Source: Pseudomonadota bacterium
Lineage (GTDB): Bacteria > Pseudomonadota > Alphaproteobacteria > Rhizobiales > Xanthobacteraceae
Direction: 5' to 3'
DNA: 43,767 nucleotides
Assembly (NCBI GenBank): GCA_023423415.1
Contig: JAFAFP010000122.1
Span: 1 to 43,767, forward strand
Shown here: positions 7,873 to 15,721 of the stretch, piece by piece
How positions within the stretch are numbered: position 1 is the stretch's first letter
How the letters are laid out: every line of letters begins with the position of its first letter
Notes under the pieces: generated by a model
Database searches by the model: none
Told to the model about the DNA's origin: nothing
What the model saw: only the letters and a program-made list of their open reading frames with translations
Made by a program: the position numbers and the translations under genes

Positions 7873-8027
7873 TCATTCCGGGGCGCGCGCCCGATCTCGG
7901 GGTTACCCGAGATCGGAATGAAGCATGATTCAAGTCGGCAACAGCCGACTTGAATGCGCGAACCCGGAATCCAGTGATCGAACGTCGCCCTGGATTCCGG
8001 GCCCGACCTTCGGTCGTCCCGGAATGA
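7873..8027. repeat. Composite palindromic element containing several hairpins
   Basis: The outer ends TCATTCCGGG (7873-7882) and CCCGGAATGA (8018-8027) are perfect inverted repeats. Inside lie CCGATCTCGGG/CCCGAGATCGG (7891-7916, loop GTTA) and ATTCAAGTCGGC/GCCGACTTGAAT (7928-7955, loop AACA), plus smaller GC-rich repeats. The element fills the space between the convergent thioesterase and MarR genes and may stop or stabilise both transcripts. No protein is encoded. Confidence 0.7.
7928..7955. repeat. Perfect 12-bp hairpin with AACA loop (second copy of type)
   Basis: ATTCAAGTCGGC (7928-7939), AACA loop, GCCGACTTGAAT (7944-7955). Stem length, loop and the AAGTCGG/CCGACTT core are shared with 27-54, while the outer bases differ but still pair. 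That compensatory pattern suggests structure is what is kept. Confidence 0.75.
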
Positions 8028-8041
8028 CTGCAGTGATTAGG

Positions 8042-8557
8042 TCACTCCCGCGTCGCTGCAATCCTGCGCAGGATCTTCAAGAATAGCGCCCGGTCTTTCG
8101 GCCCAACAATCGCATCGAGTTCTTTTTCATGCTGCTGCGCATGCTCATGCATGGTGCGCATGACTTTCCGCCCGGCGTCCGTCAGCTTGAGTTCGTAAAG
8201 TCGCCGGTCGTTGCGCGTACGTTCGCGGCTGACGAGCTCCTGCTTGACCATGCGGTCGAGCACCGGCGTCAGGGTGGATTTGTCGGTGCCAATGGCCCGG
8301 CTGAGCGCGGTCTGACTGATGCCCGGATTGCGATCGATCAGCACCAGCGCCGCAAATCGCCCCGGACTAAGCTCGATGCCCTGCGCATGCCGGGCGAAGG
8401 ACTGGAATGATGCGATCTGCGCCATCCGCAGATAGAAACCGACCCAGTCATCGAACATGCCGATATCGACAGCCTCATGCGCGCCATTCTGCGCTGCGGA
8501 ATCGGCATTGGCATTCTTGTCAGCGCTCTTGGAGGCACCCGTTCGGCGCGGCGCCAT
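8042..8557 (-). CDS. MarR family transcriptional regulator
   Basis: A 171-residue MarR-type repressor. After a low-complexity, polar N-terminus of about 30 residues comes the dimerisation helix region. It is followed by the winged helix: 'LSPGRFAALVLIDRNPGISQTALSRAIGTDKSTLTPVLDRMVKQELVSRERTRNDRRLYELKLT', with the DxR wing (NDRR) typical of MarR. It is divergent from the TRAP transporter. A 20-bp near-palindrome lies 38 bases upstream of its own start, and a near-copy lies before the iorA-like gene. Hydroxycinnamate loci in related bacteria use MarR regulators that sense the aroyl-CoA (CouR/FerR type), which is a plausible model here. Negative autoregulation is likely from operator position. 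Confidence 0.88.
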   Translation of the reverse strand: MAPRRTGASKSADKNANADSAAQNGAHEAVDIGMFDDWVGFYLRMAQIASFQSFARHAQGIELSPGRFAALVLIDRNPGISQTALSRAIGTDKSTLTPVLDRMVKQELVSRERTRNDRRLYELKLTDAGRKVMRTMHEHAQQHEKELDAIVGPKDRALFLKILRRIAATRE

Positions 8558-8594
8558 TTGCCCTCACCCCTTGCATACAAAGACCAATCGAAAA

Positions 8595-8614
8595 ATTGTT
8601 TTATATCCAACTAT
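8595..8614. promoter_or_regulatory. Candidate MarR operator, site 1 (marR/TRAP divergent promoter)
   Basis: ATTGTTTTATATCCAACTAT. It matches the better palindrome at 11749-11768 at 18 of 20 positions, and the right half TATCCAACTAT is identical. It lies between the divergent marR and dctP-like genes, 38 bases from the marR start and 78 bases from dctP. A site here can control both directions. The size and AT-rich symmetric form suit a MarR dimer; binding is inferred. Confidence 0.6.
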
Positions 8615-8691
8615 TCTCCGTTACAATGCGAGTAACGCTTGCTGAACAAGCCTACGGGAAGTGGGCGACCAATCCGAGGAGGAAATTGCGC

Positions 8692-9723
8692 ATGATTTCA
8701 CGCGTTCATCATTTCGTTTGCGCCGCCGCCGGTGTGCTTGCCCTCGCCGTATCTCCCGCTGTGGCGCAGGACAAGACGTTCGAACTGAAGCTCGCCCACT
8801 GGGTACCGCCATCGCATCCGCTGCAGAAGGCGCTGGAGGACTGGGGCACGTCGGTCGAGAAGGCATCCGGCGGAACATTGAAGTTCAAGGTCTATCCGTC
8901 GCAACAGCTCGGCAAAGCCTTCGACCATTACGACATGGCGCGCGACGGCATTGCCGACCTTACTTATATCAACCCGGGCTATCAGCCGGGCCGGTTCCCG
9001 ATCATCGGCGCGGGCGAATTGCCGTTCCTGATCTCGAACGCCAAGGGCGGCTCGCAGGCGTTCGATGCCTGGTACCGCAAGTATGCCGCGAAGGAGATGA
9101 AGGACGTCAAGTTCTGCCTCGCCTTCTTCCATGATCCCGGCTCGTTCCATTCCAAGACCAAGAAGATCGTCGTCCCCGGCGACCTGAAGGGCATGAAGAT
9201 CCGCCCGGCGCATGCGACGATGGCGACCTTCACCTCGCAACTCGGCGCAGCCAACGTGCAGTCGAGCGCGCCGGAAGTGCGCGACCTGATCGAGAAAGGC
9301 GTCGCCGAAGCAGTGACCTTCCCGTGGGGCTCGGTGCCGCTGTTCGGCATCGACAAGGTCACGAAATATCACATCGACGCGCCGCTCTATTCGACCACCT
9401 TCGCGTTCGTGTTCAGCCCGGTGACTTACGCGCAGCTCTCCGCTTCGCAAAAGAAAGTGATCGACGATCACTGCACCAATGAGTGGGCATTGCGCGTCGC
9501 CACGCCGTGGGCCGACTACGAGCATCTTGGCATCGCCAAGCTGAAGGCGGATCCCGCCCACGAGGTCTATCCGCTGACGCCGGAACAGCTCGCCGAATGG
9601 AAGAAGGCCGCGGAGCCGCTGCAGCAGACATGGGCAGCCAACGTGAAGAAGGCTGGCGGCAATCCCGACGAAATCATGAAAGAGCTGAAGAGCTCGCTCG
9701 CGAAGCACAACGCGGCCTATTGA
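8692..9723 (+). CDS. TRAP transporter substrate-binding protein (DctP family)
   Basis: A 343-residue periplasmic binding protein. The first 24 residues form a classic signal peptide ending AVA-QD. The mature part shows the DctP fold: FELKLAHWVPPSHPLQKAL at the front, FKVYPSQQLGKAFDHYDMARDGIADLTY, and GDLKGMKIR preceding the conserved ligand-Arg region. An AGGAGG at 8677-8682 sits 9 bases before the ATG and fixes this start over the long open frame upstream. It is the first gene of a dctPQM-type operon. TarPQM, an aromatic-acid TRAP system near hydroxycinnamate genes in Rhodopseudomonas, is the closest functional analogue by context, so ferulate or p-coumarate is the likely cargo. This is inferred from neighbours, not from binding-site residues. 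Confidence 0.92.
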   Translation: MISRVHHFVCAAAGVLALAVSPAVAQDKTFELKLAHWVPPSHPLQKALEDWGTSVEKASGGTLKFKVYPSQQLGKAFDHYDMARDGIADLTYINPGYQPGRFPIIGAGELPFLISNAKGGSQAFDAWYRKYAAKEMKDVKFCLAFFHDPGSFHSKTKKIVVPGDLKGMKIRPAHATMATFTSQLGAANVQSSAPEVRDLIEKGVAEAVTFPWGSVPLFGIDKVTKYHIDAPLYSTTFAFVFSPVTYAQLSASQKKVIDDHCTNEWALRVATPWADYEHLGIAKLKADPAHEVYPLTPEQLAEWKKAAEPLQQTWAANVKKAGGNPDEIMKELKSSLAKHNAAY

Positions 9724-9750
9724 TCGTTCCGTATTTCGTGGATGATGATA

Positions 9751-9782
9751 ACGACGGCGGGGACCTCAATCCCCGCCGTCGT
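9751..9782 (+). promoter_or_regulatory. Intercistronic hairpin after the TRAP binding-protein gene
   Basis: ACGACGGCGGGGA (9751-9763) and TCCCCGCCGTCGT (9770-9782) form a perfect 13-bp stem with loop CCTCAA, 28 bases after the dctP-like stop. No U-tract follows. It is best read as a 3'-end protecting or partial-termination structure that lets the binding protein be made in excess over the membrane subunits. Confidence 0.6.
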
Positions 9783-9847
9783 GCCAACTGGGCCAATAAA
9801 AAGATTACGCGCCGTTTACGCGGGCGCCGGAGGGGAGAAGAAACGTC

Positions 9848-10357
9848 ATGACCAAGTTCATGGACCGGTTCATCGACTCGATCGAATGGATCGCAGCCTT
9901 TTTTATCGGCGTCGTCGCCTTCGACGTGTTCGTCTCGATCCTGCTGCGGTACTTTTTTGGCTACACCATCCCCGACGCCTATGACTTCGGCCAGCTTCTG
10001 CTCGGCATCGTCATTTTCTGGGGCATCGCCGCGACCAGCTATCGCGGCACGCACATCACCGTGGATCTGCTCTGGGCCAATGTCAGCCCGTACTGGCAGC
10101 GCATCATTGACGTGTTCGCGACGCTGGTGCTGCTGTTCGTCGTGACCGTGCAGACCTACACGCTGTACGACAAGGTCGTCAGCACCTACCAATCCAACCT
10201 CGCCACCTTCGATCTGCGGCTGCCGGTCTGGCCGTTCTTCGCCGTCGCCTGGATCGGCGACCTCGCCGCCGTGCTGCTGATCGCCGTTCGCACCTACCGG
10301 CTGATCGTCCACCCGGAAATGATGAAGCAACCCGATCTTGTGAAGTCCGGCGAGTGA
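9848..10357 (+). CDS. TRAP transporter small permease (DctQ family)
   Basis: A 169-residue inner-membrane protein with four predicted membrane helices (about residues 12-34, 45-63, 86-107 and 127-150). The characteristic DctQ segment RGTHITVDLLW follows helix 2. It bridges the large permease and supports sodium-driven import of the ligand delivered by the binding protein. A GGAGGGGAG-type ribosome-binding site precedes the ATG. It lies 18 bases before the large permease gene, so the two are co-expressed. Confidence 0.92.
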   Translation: MTKFMDRFIDSIEWIAAFFIGVVAFDVFVSILLRYFFGYTIPDAYDFGQLLLGIVIFWGIAATSYRGTHITVDLLWANVSPYWQRIIDVFATLVLLFVVTVQTYTLYDKVVSTYQSNLATFDLRLPVWPFFAVAWIGDLAAVLLIAVRTYRLIVHPEMMKQPDLVKSGE

Positions 10358-10375
10358 GCGAGTGAGAATGACGCC

Positions 10376-11674
10376 ATGAGCACCAACGCTGTCGCCATCA
10401 TCGGGTTCGTCTCGCTCTTTGCGCTGATGCTGTTGCGCGTGCCGATCGGCATGGCGATGGGTCTCGTCGGCGTCGCGGGCTTCGGCTATCTCACCAGTGC
10501 GGGACCTGCGCTGAAGATCGTCGGCCACACGACGATGCGAACGGTCACCGACTTCAATTATGCGGTGGTGCCGCTGTTCCTCTTGATGGGCTCGTTCGCG
10601 ACCACCTCCGGCATGAGCCGCGAACTGTTCCGCGCCGCCAATGCCTTCATCGGCCATCTGCGCGGCGGTCTCGGCATCGCCACCATTCTCGCCTGCGGCG
10701 GCTTCGCCGCGATCTGCGGCTCCTCGGTCGCCACCGCCGCCACCTTCTCGCGCGTCGCCTATCCGGAAATGCGGCGGTTCAAGTATCCACAGAGCTTCGC
10801 CACCGGCGTGATCGCCGCCGGCGGCACGCTCGGCATCATGATCCCGCCATCCACGGTGCTGGCGATCTACGGCATCATCACCGAGCAGGATATCGGCAAG
10901 CTGTTCGTCGCCGGCGTCATTCCCGGCATTCTCGCCGTGTTCATGTATGCGGGCACCGTGACGATCATCGGCCGCCTTCGCCCCGGCTACCTGCCGAAGG
11001 GCGAACGAGCGAGCTGGACCGAAAAGGTCGAGAGCGTGAAAGCGGTCTGGGCAACACTGCTGTTGTTCGCCTTCGTGATCGGCGGCCTCTATGGCGGCAT
11101 CTTCACCGCGACCGAGGCGGCGGGCGCTGGCGCCGGCGGCGCGTTCCTCATCGGCGTGGCCCGGCGCCGCCTCTCCGGCAAGGACATCCTGCGCTGCCTT
11201 TTGGAAACCACCCGCACCACCGCGGCGGTGTTCACCATCCTGATTGGCGCGCTGCTGTTCGGCTACTTCCTGACCATCACCCAGACGCCGCAGAAGGTGA
11301 CCGAGTTCCTGACCGGCCTTGGCATCGGCAATTACGGCGTGCTCGGGCTGATCCTGCTGATGTACCTGCTGCTCGGCTGCCTGATGGACGCGCTGGCGAT
11401 GATCATCCTCACGGTTCCGATCATCTTCCCGGTCATCAAGCAGATGGGCTTCGACCCGATCTGGTTCGGCGTGGTGGTCGTGATGACCGTGGAACTCGGC
11501 CTGATCCATCCGCCGGTGGGCATGAACATCTTCGTCATCAAGAGCGTGATCGACGATGTGAAGATATCCACCATCTTCGCCGGCGTGATCCCGTTCATCA
11601 TCACCGACCTGATCCGGCTGGCGATCCTGGTCGCCTTCCCGATCCTCGCAACCTGGCTGCCATCTCATATGTAG
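10376..11674 (+). CDS. TRAP transporter large permease (DctM family)
   Basis: A 432-residue polytopic membrane protein, full length for DctM. It carries family hallmarks such as LLRVPIGMAMGLVG near the N-terminus, VVPLFLLMGSFA, a GSSVATAATFSRVAYPEM re-entrant segment, AAGGTLGIMIPPS, TEAAGAGA, and the C-terminal half GCLMDALAMIILTVPI and GLIHPPVGMNIFV. This is the ion-coupled translocation subunit. It ends the TRAP operon; the next gene has its own operator 75 bases further on, so the iorAB-like genes are probably a separate unit. Confidence 0.94.
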   Translation: MSTNAVAIIGFVSLFALMLLRVPIGMAMGLVGVAGFGYLTSAGPALKIVGHTTMRTVTDFNYAVVPLFLLMGSFATTSGMSRELFRAANAFIGHLRGGLGIATILACGGFAAICGSSVATAATFSRVAYPEMRRFKYPQSFATGVIAAGGTLGIMIPPSTVLAIYGIITEQDIGKLFVAGVIPGILAVFMYAGTVTIIGRLRPGYLPKGERASWTEKVESVKAVWATLLLFAFVIGGLYGGIFTATEAAGAGAGGAFLIGVARRRLSGKDILRCLLETTRTTAAVFTILIGALLFGYFLTITQTPQKVTEFLTGLGIGNYGVLGLILLMYLLLGCLMDALAMIILTVPIIFPVIKQMGFDPIWFGVVVVMTVELGLIHPPVGMNIFVIKSVIDDVKISTIFAGVIPFIITDLIRLAILVAFPILATWLPSHM

Positions 11675-11748
11675 GGACGGCATGCCGCCCATGTCCGCTT
11701 GAACTGCAGCGACAAAGTGCCTTTTTATAACAGGACCAATCTGCTAGA

Positions 11749-11768
11749 ATAGTTTGATATCCAACTAT
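11749..11768. promoter_or_regulatory. Candidate MarR operator, site 2 (iorAB-like promoter)
   Basis: ATAGTTTGATATCCAACTAT: the halves ATAGTT..GATATC..AACTAT pair symmetrically over 18 of 20 positions. It lies 33 bases upstream of the iorA-like ATG at 11802, and a TAGAAT (11745-11750) overlaps its left edge and could serve as a -10 element. Binding there would block transcription. It shares 18 of 20 bases with site 1 at 8595-8614. Confidence 0.65.
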
Positions 11769-11801
11769 CGGCCCACCAAAAAGGGCCAGGCGATCGGGAC
11801 G

Positions 11802-13949
11802 ATGGAACGCTCATTCAAGAAAGAAGTGCAGTCGCTGCGCCTCGGCGACGGCGAAACGTTTCACGGCGAAGGCATTCTCGCCGTCACCAAGGCCCTGCTG
11901 CAATCCGGCGTGTCCTATGTCGGCGGCTATCAGGGCGCGCCGGTGTCGCATCTGCTCGACGTGATGGTGGATGCGGAGGATTACCTCGAAGAGCTCGGCG
12001 TGCATGTCGAGACCTGCACCAATGAGGCCTCCGCCGCGGCGATGCTCGGCGCCTCGATCAATTACCCGATCCGCGGTGCGGTGACGTGGAAGGCCATCGT
12101 CGGCACCAACGTCGCCTCCGACGCGCTGTCGAACCTCGCCTCGCCCGGCGTCATGGGCGGCGCCATGATCATCGTCGGCGAGGATTACGGCGAAGGCGGC
12201 GCGGTCATTCAGGAACGCTCGCACGCTTATGCGATGAAATCCTCGATCTGGCTGCTCGACCCGCGCCCGGATCTGCCAAGCATCGTGCGCACGGTCGAAA
12301 AAGGCTTCGAACTGTCGGAAGCGAGCCGTGCGCCGGTGATGCTGGAGCTTCGCATCCGCGCCTGCCACGTCACCGGCTCCTTCACCGCAAAGAACAACCG
12401 CAAGCCGGACGTCTCGTCGCTGCATCCGACCAAGCCCGCACCGCATAACTTCGCCCGCCTGTCGCATCCGCCCGTCACCTTCGTGCAGGAGCGCAACAAG
12501 GTCGAGGAGCGGATGCCGGCGGCGCGCGAATTCATTCTGCGCGAAAAGCTGAACGAGATTTTCCCCGGCGACCTGAAGGATATCGGCATCATCGTGCAGG
12601 GCGGTCTGTATAACGGCACGCTGCGCGCACTGGAGCGGCTCGGCCTTGCCGATCTGTTCGGCGAATGCCGCATCCCGATGCTGTGCCTCAACGTCACCTA
12701 TCCGCTGGTGCCGGAAGAAATCCGCGCCTTCTGCGCCGACAAGAAGTCGGTGCTGGTCGTGGAGGAAGGCTTCCCCGAATATATCGAACAGATGGTCGCG
12801 ACCGAACTGCGACGCGGCGATGTGCAGACCCGCCTTTACGGCAAGGACGTGCTGCCGGAAGCCGGCGAATATACGCAGGACGTTCTGCTGAAAGGCCTGA
12901 CGAAATTCATCAACGAAGCACGGCCTGCGCGGCTCGATGTGACCGCCGTCTCCGACCGCCTCGGCAAGATGACGGCGCATTTGCCGGCGGCTGCGACCGC
13001 TTTGCGCGATCTGCCGCCGCGTCCGCCGACCTTCTGCACCGGCTGCCCGGAACGTCCGGTTTTCTCCGCGCTGAAGCTCACACAGCAGGAGGTCGGCAAC
13101 GCGCATATCTCAGCCGATATCGGCTGCCACTGCTTTGGCTTGTTCGCACCCTTCAGCATGGGCAATTCGGTTCTCGGCTACGGCATGTCGCTCGCGAGCG
13201 CCGCGGCCGTCGGCCCGAACATCCAGAAGCGCCCGATCGCGGTGATGGGTGATGGCGGCTTCTGGCACAACGGTGTGATCACCGGCGTCGCATCGAACTT
13301 GTTCAACAAGGGCGACGGCCTGCTGATCATCATGCAGAATGGCTACACGTCCGCGACCGGCCTGCAATTCATGCCGTCATCGCTGAAGAGCCGCTCTGGC
13401 GAAGGCCAGAAGATGGACATCGAGCGCACATTGAAGACGCTCGGCGTCACCTGGCTGCGCAAGGTGCGCAGCTACAGCGTCGCCAAGATGATGACGACGG
13501 TGAAGGAGGCGCTGGCCAGCACCGAACACGGATTGAAAGTCATCATCGCCGACGGCGAGTGCCAGCTTGCGCGCCAACGCCGCGTGCGCGCGGAAGATGC
13601 CGGCAAGCTTGCGCGCGGCGAGCGCGTGGTGCGCACCAAGTTCGGCGTCGATGACGAGATCTGCACCGGCGATCATTCCTGCATCCGCCTGTCCGGCTGC
13701 CCGTCATTGTCGGTGAAGCCATCGCCCGATCCGCTGCGCACCGATCCGGTCGCGGCCGTGATCGAATCCTGCGTCGGCTGTGGCCTGTGCGGCGAAGTCG
13801 CACACGCCGCCGTTCTCTGCCCCTCGTTCTACCGCGCCGAAATCGTGCGCAACGCGACGTGGTGGGACCGCACCTTGTATCGCATGCGCCGCGCCGTCAT
13901 CGGCTGGTTCGGCGGCCGCGCGCCCGTACAGCAACAGGTGGCCGCATGA
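11802..13949 (+). CDS. Indolepyruvate ferredoxin oxidoreductase alpha subunit-like protein (IorA-like)
   Basis: A 715-residue ThDP- and Fe-S-dependent subunit of the 2-oxoacid:ferredoxin oxidoreductase superfamily. The N-terminal pyrimidine-binding half includes SYVGGYQGAPVSHLLD and TNEASAAAMLGAS. The ThDP diphosphate-binding motif is VMGDGGFWHNG...QNGYTSATG. The C-terminus has a first cysteine group of form C-x5-C-x5-CP and a ferredoxin-like CVGCGLC...CP group near residues 657-673. The first group has only three cysteines in the usual positions, which I think is normal for the fused aerobic members. The ATG at 11802 is used because the frame above it runs through the operator. The stop overlaps the start of the IorB-like gene (ATGA). 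Expected reaction: oxidative decarboxylation of an arylpyruvate-like 2-oxoacid to an acyl-CoA. Confidence 0.87.
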   Translation: MERSFKKEVQSLRLGDGETFHGEGILAVTKALLQSGVSYVGGYQGAPVSHLLDVMVDAEDYLEELGVHVETCTNEASAAAMLGASINYPIRGAVTWKAIVGTNVASDALSNLASPGVMGGAMIIVGEDYGEGGAVIQERSHAYAMKSSIWLLDPRPDLPSIVRTVEKGFELSEASRAPVMLELRIRACHVTGSFTAKNNRKPDVSSLHPTKPAPHNFARLSHPPVTFVQERNKVEERMPAAREFILREKLNEIFPGDLKDIGIIVQGGLYNGTLRALERLGLADLFGECRIPMLCLNVTYPLVPEEIRAFCADKKSVLVVEEGFPEYIEQMVATELRRGDVQTRLYGKDVLPEAGEYTQDVLLKGLTKFINEARPARLDVTAVSDRLGKMTAHLPAAATALRDLPPRPPTFCTGCPERPVFSALKLTQQEVGNAHISADIGCHCFGLFAPFSMGNSVLGYGMSLASAAAVGPNIQKRPIAVMGDGGFWHNGVITGVASNLFNKGDGLLIIMQNGYTSATGLQFMPSSLKSRSGEGQKMDIERTLKTLGVTWLRKVRSYSVAKMMTTVKEALASTEHGLKVIIADGECQLARQRRVRAEDAGKLARGERVVRTKFGVDDEICTGDHSCIRLSGCPSLSVKPSPDPLRTDPVAAVIESCVGCGLCGEVAHAAVLCPSFYRAEIVRNATWWDRTLYRMRRAVIGWFGGRAPVQQQVAA

Positions 13950-15484
13950 GCACGCCGCAACGCCCTGTCACCGTCCTGATCGCCGCGCTGGGCGGCGAAG
14001 GCGGCGGCGTTCTCACCAACTGGATCATGTCGGCGGCCGCCAAACTCGGCCTGCCGGCGCAATCGACATCGATTCCCGGTGTTGCGCAACGCACCGGCGG
14101 CACGACCTATTACCTTGAAATCTATCCCGTGCCTTACAGCGAACTCGGCACAAAGCGACCGGTGCTGGCGCTGTCGCCCGGCATCGGCGACATCGACGTG
14201 CTGGTGTCGAGCGAATTCATGGAAGCCGGCCGCTCTATTGCCAATGGCTTCTGCACGCCTGATCGCACGCTGCTGATTTCATCCACCAGCCGCTTCTACG
14301 TCATCAACGAAAAGATGGCGCTGGGCGATGGCCGCTTCGATGAGGCGCGTCTGCTCGACGCTGCGGAGAAGAATTCGCAAAGCCGCATCCTGCTCGACAT
14401 GGAATCGGTCGCCAAGGAAGCCGGCGCCATGGTCAACGCCGTGATGCTCGGCGCCATTGCCGGCTGCGGCAAGCTGCCGATCCCGGTCGAGACGTTCGAG
14501 GACGCGATCCGCTCGGAGGGCAAAGCCGCGGAGGCGAACCTGCGCGGCTTCAAGGCCGGCCTGAATGCGGCCAAGACCGAAGCAACGACGCTCAAGCGCC
14601 CGGCCGAAGGCAAGCGCCACGAAAAGCCGCGCAACGATCTCGCAACGCTCGAAAGCGAGATCCGCGAGCGCATGCCGGAAGCAGCACGCGAGTTCGCGAC
14701 CGAAGGCGTGCGCCGCCTCACGCGTTTCCAGGATGGCGATTACGCGCGCTTGTATCTCGATCGACTCGAGCGGCTGCACGACCTCGGCACGCATGACGAT
14801 GGCAAGCTGCTGCGCGAGACCGCGCGTCATCTCGCCGTCCGCATGTCGTTTGAGGATCTCATCCGCGTCGCACAGGCGAAGATCGATCCGGAGCGGATGC
14901 AGCGGATTTCGCAGGAACTCGGCGCCAAGAACGACGAGCCCTTCAGCGTCACCGAATTCCTCAAGCCTGGCATCGAGGAAATGTGTCAGGTGCTGCCGCC
15001 GTTCCTCGCCAAGCGCATCATCGCAACAGCGGAACGGCGCGGCTGGATGGAGCGCGTGCATGTCGGCATGTACGTGACGACCACCTCCGTCAACGGCTAT
15101 CTGAGATTCTGGCTGCTGGCGAAATTGCGGCCGCTGCGGCGCTTCATGCATCGCTATCAGGAAGAGCAGGCACAGATCGAAACCTGGCTGGGCTTCATTT
15201 CCGACGCTGCGAAAATCTCACCCGCTCTGGCGCTTGAGATTGCCGAGTGCGCACGGCTCATCAAGGGGTATGGCTCTACGCACAAGCGTGGGACATTGAA
15301 TTTCCAGACCATCGAGACGCGTCTGATCCGCCCGGCATTGCGTGGGCAGCTTCCCGCACAGGATGCGGTCGATGGTATCGCCAGCGCCCGGACAGCGGCG
15401 CTGGTCGATCCCGAAGGCGCTTCGCTCGCCAAGTGCCTGGACGATTTCGACGCTCGGCTGTCGTTCCGGATTGCGGCGGAATAG
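13946..15484 (+). CDS. Indolepyruvate oxidoreductase beta-like protein with C-terminal DUF6537-type domain
   Basis: A 512-residue protein. About residues 5-200 form the pyruvate oxidoreductase gamma-type domain (IAALGGEGGGVLTNWIMSAA, STSIPGVAQRTGGTTYYLEIYP). The remaining roughly 270 residues are a helical region that I match to DUF6537. That region contains 'RFQDGDYARLYLDRLERL', 'LAVRMSFEDLIRVAQAKID' and 'HKRGTLNFQTIETRLIRPALRGQ'. Normal IorB is only about 200 residues, so this is a fusion. The start overlaps the IorA-like stop by 4 bases, indicating a strict 1:1 complex. No ferredoxin gene is adjacent, so the electron acceptor is unknown. Confidence 0.82.
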   Translation: MSTPQRPVTVLIAALGGEGGGVLTNWIMSAAAKLGLPAQSTSIPGVAQRTGGTTYYLEIYPVPYSELGTKRPVLALSPGIGDIDVLVSSEFMEAGRSIANGFCTPDRTLLISSTSRFYVINEKMALGDGRFDEARLLDAAEKNSQSRILLDMESVAKEAGAMVNAVMLGAIAGCGKLPIPVETFEDAIRSEGKAAEANLRGFKAGLNAAKTEATTLKRPAEGKRHEKPRNDLATLESEIRERMPEAAREFATEGVRRLTRFQDGDYARLYLDRLERLHDLGTHDDGKLLRETARHLAVRMSFEDLIRVAQAKIDPERMQRISQELGAKNDEPFSVTEFLKPGIEEMCQVLPPFLAKRIIATAERRGWMERVHVGMYVTTTSVNGYLRFWLLAKLRPLRRFMHRYQEEQAQIETWLGFISDAAKISPALALEIAECARLIKGYGSTHKRGTLNFQTIETRLIRPALRGQLPAQDAVDGIASARTAALVDPEGASLAKCLDDFDARLSFRIAAE

Positions 15485-15554
15485 CAATCATTCCGGACTT
15501 GACGTTGTTTGCAGTCCTCGCCTCCGCTATGCAGATCGCAACGCAATCGTCGAT

Positions 15555-15665
15555 TTGGATTTACCTCCCCTGAAAGGGGGAGGTCGGATCGCGCAGCGAT
15601 CCAGGTGGGGGTCGCATGAGATGCCCCCTCCCCGACCCTCTTCCTTTCAGGGGGAGGAAGTCCAA
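15555..15665. repeat. MITE-like 111-bp palindromic element
   Basis: The ends 15555-15577 and 15643-15665 are inverted repeats matching at 19 of 23 positions and beginning TTGGA. Inside are GGATCGC/GCGATCC (15586-15602) and GGGGG/CCCCC pairs, so the whole element folds into a long stem. No clear target duplication or transposase is present. It occupies the gap between the iorB-like gene and the ThDP decarboxylase gene. A related, shorter CTCCCCCTTGCGGGAG-type fragment occurs near 39150. Confidence 0.65.
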
Positions 15666-15721
15666 TCCGACACGCGAACAAAAACAGGGTGCCGCAACGG
15701 CGCCGCGTGTGAGGAAACGCA

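Noticed and set aside
9674..11692. A 672-codon minus-strand frame opposite the TRAP permease genes
   Set aside because: It is His/Glu/Asp-rich low-complexity translation that mirrors hydrophobic membrane helices on the other strand.
11802..13949. The IorA-like protein as a degenerate gene because the first Fe-S group has three cysteines
   Set aside because: Frame, length and all ThDP motifs are intact, the second cluster is complete, and the gene overlaps an intact partner gene. The spacing is probably normal for this subfamily.
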